Origin: Cryptomeria japonica | Taxonomy: Eukaryota; Streptophyta; Pinopsida; Cupressales; Cupressaceae | Direction: 5' to 3' | DNA length: 64,000 nt | Assembly (NCBI RefSeq): GCF_030272615.1 | Contig: NC_081411.1 | Coordinates: 155,022,971-155,086,970 of the forward strand | In this document: positions 11,443 to 21,568 of the stretch, piece after piece | Numbering within the stretch: the first letter of the stretch is position 1 | Layout of the letters: each line of letters starts with the position of its first letter | Made by a program: the position numbers and the translations under genes | The notes under the pieces: model-generated | What the model was told of the DNA's origin: nothing | The model's input: the letters and a program-made list of their open reading frames with translations, nothing else | Database searches by the model: none

Positions 11443-12327
11443 TGTTGGGAAAAATGGTGTCTCAACCTTGCATTTATGCGAGGTTACTATTTATAGTAAG
11501 TTTTTATTTGAGCACGAAACGGTGCGAAACTCTCCCTGAAGCTTCTGGTTGGCTAGATAAGCATTCCTGTAAAGTTGCGTCGCAAGGTCACAGCTAGTTT
11601 TGAAGATATTAAAGTTTTCGTCTTGGAGGGGTGCAATAAAATGTTTAAACTTAATTTTGGGGACTTTAGAGGCTCCGAAACGCCCTAAAAAGTTGCCGTA
11701 ACCGGCGAAGCGGGTTACGAGGTGATAGAGCACTTCATGAGCTTTCCGGCACTTCAAACGGTTTGTCAATCGGACACCCGGTTCTCAAGTTATGGCCTTC
11801 GGAAGTTTGTACTCCTGAAATAGGAAAAATAATTTGTATCGAATACATAAATGAGCTGTAAAAGGGAGCGACACGTGTTGATGTGTGCTTTAACATGTCA
11901 TAGAAGGGAGATAAGGTCGGCTACACCTTATTGGGTGGTTTTAGCCCATGGTTTTGTAATACCGTTTGACGGTTTCTTGTATTGTATCTCCTATTTATGA
12001 GGTGTGTGAGATAGAGGTTGTGTGTAAGAGTCCTATGGCTATTGAGTTGCCTCTGAATCTCTGTTTAGTGCTACTCCTACGAAGAGCTTGCTCTGCAAGT
12101 ATTTTGTAATCTATTTTTGATTGCTGAATAAAATATTGAGCTGCTTTTGGAGGGTGGGGTTTTTCTCCCGAAAGGGTTTTCCCCACGTAAATCATTGTGT
12201 TGTGGTATGAATGCTATTATATCTATTTCTATTTTCTGTAACTGTTGTAATGATCTGAAAAAGTTTTGCATTACCCTCCTCTCAAGGTTAGTGTAGGAAG
12301 TTGTTTCCGCTACTTAACTTCCTTACA
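11443..12327 (+). repeat. 3' LTR of the Tnt1-like Copia
   Basis: 885 bp, the same length as the 5' LTR with no indel. Nine substitutions by eye, all transitions: three in CG and six in CHG contexts. Confidence 0.95.
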
Positions 12328-12332
12328 CTAAT
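12328..12332. repeat. Target site duplication, right copy (CTAAT)
   Basis: Identical to 6329-6333, so the Copia landed once and the flanks have not rearranged. Confidence 0.9.
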
Positions 12333-12943
12333 CTCACCTTGACTAGGTTGCTGACTGAGAGAATCTAGGGATGGTTGGAGAAGATTTAGGCATGAGAGGA
12401 CAAGTGGACTCAAGTCCTTCCTAAGATGTAGGGATGTTGGAGAGAATATAGAAGAAGGTTATGGAATATGTGTACGTACACAATATTCATTAAGTTTGGA
12501 GGTTGAAGATAAATGATGAATTAATATTTAAGAAATATTAATTTCCTTAGCCACATGATGGATGAGTTGGCAAAGGGAAGATGAAGTGGAGATGGAAGGT
12601 GAGTTGGATAAGAGGAATTAAATAATTTAGAAATTATTTAATATTTGAGATTATAGGATAGAAGAATAATCATTAGATATTAGATATTGAAATGATTGAG
12701 AGAAATAATTAAATATTTAGATATTTAATTAACTTGATTAGAAGGATAATTAAATATTAGATATTTAATTAATTAGAGGAATAGGATAGATGAATTAATT
12801 AATAAAATATTTTAATTAAATTAATCAATAGAAAGACACGAAATGAATTAATCTTTTCAAATTAACTATTTAATAGAAGAATAATTATTAAATAAATATT
12901 AAATATTTATTTAATTGCTCATATCCATTTTTATGTGTATACA
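12333..12943 (-). repeat. Gypsy 5' LTR, distal part
   Basis: Continuation of the LTR interrupted at 6333. Rich in TAATTAAATATT-like runs at 12600-12930. On the minus strand it would start TGTATACACAT at 12943, and the very next base on the plus strand is in-frame Copia coding sequence. Confidence 0.55.
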
Positions 12944-13887
12944 ATATCATTTTTGGAGGAGAAGATAAACTGTGCATGGAATTCACCAACAACATGAAAA
13001 ATAAATTTAAAATGTACATGATTGGTGAGATGAAATTTTTCTTAGGTTTGCAAATTACTCAAACTAAGAAAGGCATTTTTATGTGTCAAACTAAGTATCC
13101 GAGGGAATTGTTGAAAAATTTTGGTATGGAGAATTCCGAACCGGCAAGTACTCCTATGGCTACAAGTGAGAAATTATCTATCAAGGATACTTTTTCACTG
13201 GTAAATCCGACAAGGTATAAATCTATGATTGGTGATCTGTTATAGCTAACTCAGAATAGACTTGATATTATGAATGTAGTAAGTATTATTTCAAGATATA
13301 AAAGTAATCCTAAAGAAAATCATGAATGTGCAATAAAGAGGATATTTTGGTATTTGCAAGGAACAATAAAATATGGTTTATGGTATTCCAGAAATGATGA
13401 TTTCACTTTATGTGCATATACTGACTCAGATTGGGTAGGTGATACTAATGATAGGAAGAGCACTTCTGGTGGAGCTTTCTTTCTTGGAAAGAAATTGGTT
13501 TCATGGATAAGCAAAAAATAGTCATGCATTTCTTTATCTATTGTAGAAGCTGCATATGTTGCAGCAGCAACTAATTGCACTCAATTTTTGTGGATGATGC
13601 GAATGTTGAAGGATATCAAGGTAAATTGTAGTGAACTGGTAGTTATCTACTATCATAACTCTATGGCTATTGACATGTCTAAGAATCCGGTATTTCACTC
13701 TAAGACTAAGAATATTTCAATAAAGTATAACTTTCTGAAGGACAAGGTAGAAGCAAAGGAAATCAAACTGGTTTATGTGAACACTAAAGAATAGATTGTA
13801 GACATATTCACTAAACTACTGTCTAAGGAATCATTTGAGTACTTGAGAGATAGGTTAGGGGTTTCTGCCCCTCCGGCAGAGACTTGA
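12944..13887 (+). pseudogene. Copia D: RT C-terminus and RNase H, 5' truncated
   Basis: One frame (phase constant) from IIFGGED, which normally follows directly on the (Y/F)VDD catalytic motif, through MIGEMKFFLGLQI, the RT-RNase H connection and RNase H (TDSDWVGD, RKSTSGGAFFLG, YHNSMAID) to the terminal TGA at 13885-13887. Three internal TAG stops (13243, 13519, 13792); the last two stand where Copia proteins have Gln (SKKQ, TKEQ). One residue of the RNase H CDN block is His-Asn. The 5' end is cut exactly at the gypsy LTR boundary, so the loss reflects the gypsy insertion, not decay. Confidence 0.85.
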
Positions 13888-14221
13888 TTGATGAAGTTTG
13901 TCATTAGTCTGACATGTATTATCAGAAACATTATTCATTCCGGCACTGATGAATGGTGCTACTACTCAAGGGGAGTAGTCAGCTTTGAGATTTAGAGGTT
14001 TATATCATTGCTTTGATATGTTTGCAAGGTTTTTGGCATTGATGTCAAAGGGGGAGTAATAGTAATGCGAAAAATCATTCTGAACCTTATAGAGATATCA
14101 TTCACAGGGGGAGAGCTATTGACTAATTGGTTGTCTTCCACGAGGGGAGACTTGTTTGGCATTTCTTGGTACTTAGATGTTTTTCACATCTAGTGTTTCC
14201 TTCAATGCGAAAGGGGGATAT
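13888..14221 (+). other. Copia D 3' untranslated region and PPT
   Basis: Non-coding stretch with several G-rich purine clusters (about 14052, 14108, 14210). The polypurine tract at about 14210-14220 precedes the LTR. Phrases like CATTGATGTCAA upstream of AAAGGGGGAG recur in the 3' regions of Copia A, B and C. Confidence 0.65.
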
Positions 14222-15499
14222 TGTTGGCATTGATGTTTTGTCATTGATGTCAACACTAGCTATTACCGGTAGCAGATTTACAGACTGATGTGGATGGTTA
14301 CCGATAGGCAGGTTACCAGTATAAGATCTAGTGTTACTGACATAAGAGATTATCTATTGGACACTTCAGGCATGTTTGGATCAGTGAAGTATATTGGATT
14401 TCATGAGTTATATGCTCCATGAGCATGTTTTGGTCAGTTGGTATTGGCTTGGTAATTGGATGTTATCATACACTCTGGTAAAACCTCACCAGTACTGGTT
14501 GAAGGCTTTACTGGTAGAGATTTCATTGATGAATCATGACATGATGCACAATTGGTGTTGGTGTAGCTTTTTCAAGGATCTCAGGATGCTGAAGATGTTC
14601 GTTGATCGTGCTTCAATTGCTTGAAGACATTGCTTTGGCATGGTGGACCTAGAATAGGTTTGGTACCTATCTAGGTTATGGACCGGTATCATGCTAGTGT
14701 GTACTCTACATGTTACATGGATGCTTCGAGATTTTTTATGGTTTTGTTATTATTGTTTTGATCTTAAGATGACATGGCATATCATTGTAATAAGGAATTA
14801 TGTAATGATATTATTATAATATCTTTAGGTGGCCAACCTAATTTGTTTAGGCCTTAGGGTTTGTATAAATAAGAGGTAGAAACTCTTTGTAAAAGTATCA
14901 TGGTTATTGGAAAGGTCATGGGTAGGGAATTTAATGTGCAAATATTGTAATATCATTTAGGCAGAGGACTTGATCGATCATTGGTGATCGGATTGGATTC
15001 AGAAGAGGATTTAGTTGTCTGGCATTGAGCTTAACCGAGACTATAATAAGGCATAGTAGATGCTATTTCCAATAGTTCGCTCTATTCGATTGTTGTCCAT
15101 TTATCTTGAGAAGGTTTTAGTCTCTCTAAAGTCAGTGAGACTCTTTTTATAATGAGCAGTATGCTCTAGGAAGTGTGCCTTCCTGGAATTGCAAGCCCCT
15201 CATTGTAACACATAGTTCTGCAGAAGTATTATCTGACTGTGGGTATGTTTCTGACAGTGGTTTTTCCCTTTCTGGGTTTTTGACGTACAAATCATGGTGT
15301 TATATGGTATGGTGGCTTTGCATTGATTATCTGGTTAATTGTTAAGTTGTATTTTTTACCGATATTTGTTTCTACCGGCGCCTGTTTGTACTTTACCAGT
15401 ACTTGATATGTTTAAGGTTATATTATGGATTAAAAGTTATAATATGTTAACAATTGATTCACCCCCTCTCCTCTTAGTTGTTCACCAGTTATCTCAACA
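14222..15499 (+). repeat. Copia D 3' LTR
   Basis: About 1,278 bp from TGTTGGCATTGATG to …TCTCAACA. Near the 3' end is ATTCACCCCCTCTC, shared with the other large Copia LTRs here. The matching 5' LTR should lie left of the window beyond the gypsy element. The open frame at 14394-14624 is spurious. Confidence 0.7.
14864..14871 (+). promoter_or_regulatory. TATA box of Copia D LTR
   Basis: TATAAATA followed by AGAGGTAG, in the middle of the LTR where the U3 promoter belongs. Confidence 0.6.
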
Positions 15500-16470
15500 C
15501 ATAAAAAAATAAAAATCAGAAGATCAAACCTCCAGATTTGAAGAGAGCTCTAGAAAAGATTTCCAACAATATAAAGTTTTTGAAAAACAACTCCGTATGA
15601 CCAAGTTATGGCCAAAAGAAAAAAACCCCTCTTATAGGGCATAAAGAGGGTTTTTTTTTTTTTTTGATGAAAGTTTTCTGTTGTATTTCGAGGTACAACC
15701 GTGTTGGGCCCATATAAAATTTCCATTCCATATGTGTCCTTGTTTGAAGTAATGCCCGTCTAATCCGTTGGTCGAGCCATTTGCTTAATTTTCCTTATGT
15801 AACTCGACCATTTTTAAGTTTCACTGCATTGAACTTGAACCTTGAACTTGAATCTTTTTTGTTCAAGGTTCAAAGTTCAACGGGTGTTGTTTTGAATGTT
15901 TTTCCTTCCACGCGGTTTTGTCTTCACTAGTCCTTGTCGGCATTTTACATTCTTTGAACCTTGAACTTGAACCTTTTTGGTTCAAAGTTCAAAGTTCAAG
16001 ATTTGTCATATTAATTTTGTGTCGTGATTGTTTCACAATATTCAAAGTCTATGTACAGGTTTCTTGGAAGACATGTGACTTGGTGCGAGGTGACGAAGCG
16101 GATTTTACGATATGATTAACGGCCATAGAGGAGAGGAATATTCTTTCTCTAATGATTTGAAATCTGTCAGTTATAGCAAGTATGTGTGAGGATCTGTAGT
16201 GTTAGAAGTGAAGTGATCTAACATTTAAGGCATGTTCTAATACAATCATTTCAGAGTAAGGGAGACAGTTTATGGTAATAATGGGTAAGATTTTCTCAGC
16301 TTTAAAATTGAGTAGATGTCATGTCGAGATTATTATTTTCTTGGGAAGGTTTTGAGAAGGAGTTTTCGGAGTAGGAGAAATAGACTGCCATAGGGGTTTG
16401 TAGAGGATAGAGGAAGGTATGTCCAACAACTTTCTAAATTGTTGCAGTTTGTTTTAAAGATCTAGGTATT
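15500..16470. other. Spacer between Copia D and the unassigned ORF
   Basis: No gene recognised. Holds a 15-T run (about 15650), two hairpins (15829-16000), and a T- and G-rich stretch leading into the decayed ORF, which may be that element's leader. A GTATGT…TTGCAG pair at 16412-16447 is too close together to be a normal intron. Confidence 0.5.
15829..16000. repeat. Two related inverted repeats (TTGAACTTGAACC hairpins)
   Basis: Hairpin one at 15829-15880, hairpin two at 15953-16000. Each has an arm made of TTGAAC(C/T)TTGAAC units, a T-rich loop, and the complementary GTTCAA-GGTTCAAAGTTCAA arm. They are about 120 bp apart and look like a diverged tandem duplication. Confidence 0.75.
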
Positions 16471-16542
16471 TTGTTAGTTGTTTGTTTCCATTTTCACTTT
16501 CCTTCTTTGCATGGGTTAATTGGAGAAAATCATGAGCTAAAC

Positions 16543-19500
16543 ATGAGGCCTACTTTGCCCAAATTAATGAGCTCGTCTTCCCTTGTAATCTCTTTACCAG
16601 AATTAGGTGATACAACATTAGTCCACCTGGATTTTCTAGAAAGAGTCTGGAACCCAGCCACAGATCCTATGATGAGAGATGTTGCACAGAGCAGGTTATT
16701 AGAAGTGGTCACATTTCCTACAGTTGCTTCTTGCCCTGAATTAGTTCTATAATGTATGAATCACTATGACAAGGGTAATAGATGCATAAGGAAAAACAAT
16801 GGTGAGGTTTTGTTATCCATTGATAGACAGATAATAATGGCAGCCATGGGTATCCCACACCAGGAACCTTATGAAGATTGGACGATTGGAAAATCCTATG
16901 GAATTTTCTCCGAGAAAAAGTGGTATTACAAAACTGTTATTGTGCGAAATTGGCTTCTGAAATTAGAGAAAGGAGGCTCAAGGCTGCTGAGACCTCTAAC
17001 TCGTGAACATTTAATTCCCGCAATCTGAGACTTGGTAATATTTTTGAGCAGAGTAAAGGGTAATTCCCACTCCTTCTATTGGGAGGACTGGATGTATTTC
17101 TTCATCCAGGTCTCTCTAGATAAAAATCGGTTCATTGACTGGGGAACTGTTATCGCGGAAAGGTTGCACAAAGGTTTGAGTAATTACCCTGGGATGTCAA
17201 ACTTTCATATGTCTTCGTACCTATTATATATGCTTGCTAGTGTAAGAGAATGGCCTGGATTGTCCCATGCAAAATGGGTTCAAGGCATAAAGATTTATGA
17301 GTATCATCCTAATTTGACTTTAAAAGGGCATCTTGATGATTATCTCCGTTGGAATGATATTTTTGCTGGGAGGTTGACCTTTGAATTACAAGGTAACTTG
17401 CATAGGAGGATGTCTCCAGAAGCCATTGAACTTGTTAATATCTATGGTAGTTTCTTTACACAGTTTAGTCACTTCACCTACCTAAGGGTTAGAGGATTTA
17501 AAGGTGAACCCTTTAGGCTACCCAGGTATGTTTCAGACTCCTGTATTTTGATCGAAGTTTCCAGGCAGCTTGCCTATGTCACAAAGGATTATGGCGAGGA
17601 CTCCGACACAAGTGGGATTTTTCCCATTGAATTAGGCCATTACAACTGTAAGTCTATCTCTGATGCATTGAACCTTGAGCTAGAATTTAAGGGATTTCAT
17701 TTGAAGACCTTTGTGAAAAGGGATAATTTTGATAGTAAAGGTTTCATCGCTCAATATGTGGAGAAGATGGTGCCTGATCAACATGTGTCTCAGTTGGAAG
17801 ATTATTGGGAGGGTTGCCTAGATGAATTTCAAGGAAAAGGAGTTGGTCCACATTAACCTTGAAACAAATCCATGACATGAAATTGCCAATGGATACTTCA
17901 GGTGTCACCACTGATGATGAAGATATACTTGATTCTGAGTTTCTGAAGTGGGTACATAATGAACCTCTTCCAGAGGTGGATTGGAGTGAAAAGATGGAGG
18001 GTAGTATTCAGACAGGCACCTTCAACGTAATTCACAGGATAGAAAATTGACTTAGGAGTTGCCAATTTCATCCGACAAGAACAACCAGTTCAAGAAGAAA
18101 AAGTGGGAAGAGGAATACCGCAAGAAAAACTTCTATTTTAACTAAAATTCCCATTTCTGTTGTAGGAAAAAGGCATGCAAGGATTAAAGAAGAAAAACTT
18201 GACACTGAGGTTGAGCTTTCTATTGGTGGTCAAATTACCAGGTCAAGGTCCAAGAAGAGTTTTCAGCTGTCAGCTCCCCATCTCATTTTTGATTTGGACA
18301 CAGAGGAAGCACTGTGTGATATGGCATCCCCTGTTTCTGATACAAACAAGGTTTCAATCGGCATAGACACTACTTTCCAGGATCCAGGGATGCTTTATAT
18401 CCAGTCTCATGAAGACAGTGCCACACTGCCGCCCTCAGCAGGATTTCCACCCATGCCATCTAAGGAACTGACTCTGGCACCCAAGTGGTTAAGTGATTCA
18501 ATCACCAAGAAAAGGAATGTGGTTCCTATTTTGGCATCAATGGAGGATGCTGTGAGTAAAAGTATGGGAAAGTCTACAAAGCCCAAAAAGTTAAAAATGA
18601 AGGCTATGATTGATTTTGATGAAAGCATGAAGCATTGGACCGCAGACATTGCCAAACCCGCATCCAACAAAGATGTTGTTATTGCTTCAGAAGCAAACTA
18701 TGTTATTGAATGATTTTATTTAGGGGTCAGAACCAGAGTCATAGATGTGAAACATCTAGAGACTTTGACTAAACGAATTATCTCTCATACTTGGAAAGAC
18801 GAAAGAGACAAGGTTGAGTTAAAGAAAAATTTAACACAAATGGCTTAGTATATTCATGCTCTGTAGAATAGCCCATTACCGTTGTCTCAAAGTTCGGGAC
18901 CATTTAGCCCAAAATCACCAGGTAATCAGAAATTCTTTGATGAGGTTCAATGATACAGGATGATTGCCGAGGTTTTATCAGAATGGCTCACCTCGATCAT
19001 GCATTAAGCGACCAATTACATAACGAATTTAGTCTAGATTTTCAAAAATGCTAATGAAGTCACCAAAGCATTGGTTTCTAACTTAATTTTGTGGTAGAAA
19101 GAGAAAACTAAATGGGCAGTGATTTCAAAATAGATGCTCGATATTCACCGTTATGGTTTGATGAATTTTCTTGCTGAAAATCAATTGCCAGGGTTAAATG
19201 AGGATGTAATGTTTATTTGCAAAGAGAATATTGAGTGGCGCAACAAGATTATTGAATAGGGTCATAATGAATCAACCAGTCTGCATGGCGAATTAACAAC
19301 CCTAAGAGCGACCATGCAGAAGGATCTACACTGCATGGATGTCCAATTGCTTAAAGAAGATAGCGAAACCTTGGAAGATACCACAGAGATGATTAACTAG
19401 TTTAGCAACCACATTAAACAAATCAAAGTGGAGAAATCCTTGGCTGTGGGAGATTTCATGAGGATTTCCAAAGTAGAATCGATGCTCATAGTTTGTCTCG

Positions 19501-19746
19501 ATCACCTAGACTCACACAGGGACAAAGTGCAGATGGTGAAGAGGAAGAAGGAGATCTAGAAGCAGAGAGTAATTCACATCAGTTTGCCACACATAATGGT
19601 AATTCAAGAGTTTTCAAAGGTGTATCAAGAGTGGAGTGTGGCAAAGGTGGTGATGGTGTCTATCCAAAAGGCCAACCCGAGTGATCATACCCAGACCGAG
19701 CAGTCGACATCACTAGCACTGCTGGCAGTTGTTTGCCAAGGAGTTT
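16543..19746 (+). pseudogene. Decayed large ORF of unknown family, about 1,070 codons
   Basis: From ATG 16543 one frame runs with TAA (16750) and TGA (17026) to 17826-17856. A single frameshift there leads to a second frame that continues to TAG 19744-19746, with about a dozen internal stops, mostly TAG. The best-preserved block, 17032-17856, is rich in Trp, Tyr and His (SFYWEDWMYFF, YLLYMLASVREWPGL, HLDDYLRWNDIF) and looks like a folded domain. After it come an acidic stretch, a Lys/Ser-rich basic region (RSRSKKS, KPKKLKMK) and a helical, charged tail. I recognise no RT, integrase, transposase or protease motif. Repeat surroundings and LTR-like DNA downstream suggest a retroelement's extra ORF or a captured gene. 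A host gene is not excluded. Confidence 0.6.
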
Positions 19747-20420
19747 AGTCATTTCTTTATTTCGGTTATGCAGTTAGGGCAGTTTTCTATTAACTCTTAT
19801 GAGTTAATTTTACTTCAGTTAAAAACTATTGGTTTGGCGACCTATATATATGTTTTGTAATGACTTTGTAAGGTTCACTATGTTTTTGAAAAGACTATCT
19901 TTTAAATTAGCTAAAGACTTTGTGTATGTAGAAGGTGGATGATCATCAATGAATGAAAATCTTGTTAACAGATCTCTTTGTTTTCAAATCTGTGTGTTTG
20001 ATATTTTGGAATTTGATTTCTGTGAAAATCTGTTTCAAGGAAGGAGCCGTTATACTTTCTATGTGTGCAGAAAATTATTAGCGAATTTCATCTTTAAAGG
20101 CTTTTCATTTTGTTTTAGAGTAGGTGTGAAGTCTATCGGCTTTATATAAAGAGTTATATATGAATCAGTGCTTGCGTTCATTTCATATTGATTGGTGAAT
20201 GCAATTACCTTTTAGTGCTTTCTGATGAAAAGTGTTCTATTGATTGTGTGTAATTTGGAGTTGATTGAATATTTATTAAAGGGAGTTGTACCTTAATTCA
20301 GAGGTTAATCAGTATAATGATTTTCCAACTGATTGGCAGAAAATTTGTCTTTCTTTTCATGAGCCATAATGAACCAAGATTAAATAAATAAAGAAAGACC
20401 AATTTGTTTACCAACAAACC
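19747..20420 (+). other. LTR-like DNA after the unassigned ORF
   Basis: Non-coding. Contains TATATATA (about 19844-19851) with a downstream stretch resembling an R region, and AATGAATGAAAAT. This fits a 3' LTR, but no second copy is present in the window and I could not fix the ends. Confidence 0.35.
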
Positions 20421-21568
20421 GTATGGATTTTTGTGCCTCGTAAACTGTGCCAATGAGAAAATCATGGCCTAGGTGCCCTTGTCATCGAAATAGGTCAAAT
20501 TATATATCAAAATGACTAGAAATTCCCTTTGGAAGCCAACAGTGAAGTCTTTTTTGGCCCAAACTACTTTAAAACACCCGCTAGCAAAATACCTATCACA
20601 AGAGAAGATTGGAGGCAAAACACAATAATGGCTATGAAGAAGAAGATTATCATTCAAAGAGAGAATCAATTACAAAAAAGTACAATACAATCCTTATAAA
20701 GGATAATAGAAACCCTAAAGGTGTGCAACCCTAAATATGTGCAACCCTAAAGGGATAAAATGTATTTAATAATTAGAATAATTATTAAATACCTACAATT
20801 TTATTAAATGCCTAAGTTTAGCTTAAGCATAGAGTATAATAGACTAATAATTAAATAAATAAGTATTAACTAATACAAGATAACTCTAACAATTACCATT
20901 AGTACATTTAACACAAGCATTTATCATATCATATCCTCATCAAAAGCATTAAAGAACTTTATAGGGGCATTTTCATATCAACATCACATGTGCATAGAAT
21001 TCATATCATTTAAAGCAAGCATAATAGAGCATACATTCATCACATATAGAATCCATATCATCAACTCATTTTCATATCAAAATAATCTGCATAGCACTAA
21101 ACATCATCGCATAGGCATATCACCTTCAAAACATATAGATCATGACATCATAAATCACATCATCACACACATCACATAAATATCATCATAAAAACAAAAT
21201 CATGTAGATCTGCATATCAAAGAATATAGATCATCAAAGAAAATGCATCGATATCATGTATAAGCATATCAGTATCATATCATCACGCATGTGCGACCCA
21301 TGTCAATCCAAAGGAAAAACACTGATACATGTTTGAATGAATCAAAAGAAAGAATAATATCCAAAATATCATATCACATGATAAATGTGCATCAACAAGA
21401 GCTCAAGATCAATCATATACCTAATATTCCAAAAGATAAAACATACATCAATGAGTATATCATATCAAATGATCAAAAGAGTATCAAAGTATACATCATC
21501 TCATCCACATGAGAAAAAATACATCATCGAAGTGAAATCTAAGAGTGGTTGTTGCTTGAATCTATCGA
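20421..21568. other. Spacer rich in CATATCA motifs
   Basis: No gene seen. A small duplication of GTGCAACCCTAAA lies at about 20719-20752. From 20930 the sequence is A/T/C-rich with frequent ATCATATCA words, possibly the 3' side of the element that carries the plant-mobile-domain gene. Short ORFs at 20988-21597 are low-complexity. Confidence 0.5.

Larger units (their letters stand above)
6334..12327 (+). mobile_element. Nearly intact Tnt1/Tork-like Copia LTR retrotransposon
   Basis: Complete 5,994-bp element: two 885-bp LTRs, initiator-Met-type PBS, one gag-pol frame, polypurine tract, and a perfect 5-bp target duplication. It is inserted in the LTR of the minus-strand gypsy element. The LTRs differ at 9 of 885 positions by eye, so it is the youngest insertion in the window. 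The only coding defect I see is one in-frame TAG in gag. Gag resembles the Tnt1/Tork group (WKLKMEDLL near the start, one zinc knuckle); that lineage call is inference. Confidence 0.95.
1..12943 (-). mobile_element. Ty3/gypsy LTR retrotransposon, left end outside window, interrupted
   Basis: Minus-strand element read from 12943 towards 1. In order: 5' LTR (12943-12333 and 6333-5786, split by a later Copia insertion), a primer-binding site (5782-5765), a long leader, gag (3541-1876), retropepsin (1767-1267) and a G-patch segment (1313-726). Reverse transcriptase, RNase H, integrase and the 3' LTR are not in the window and should lie to the left. Stops and frameshifts break every gene, so it is dead. 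The PBS type and the protease/G-patch layout suggest a Tat/Ogre-like gypsy lineage; that placement is inference. Its right edge abuts a Copia fragment, suggesting insertion into that Copia. Confidence 0.75.

Noticed and set aside
14394-14624. 76-codon ORF with Trp-rich sequence
   Set aside because: Lies within the Copia D LTR, no domain.
16412-16447. GTATGT…TTGCAG as an intron before the unassigned ORF
   Set aside because: Only about 36 nt, below plant intron size.
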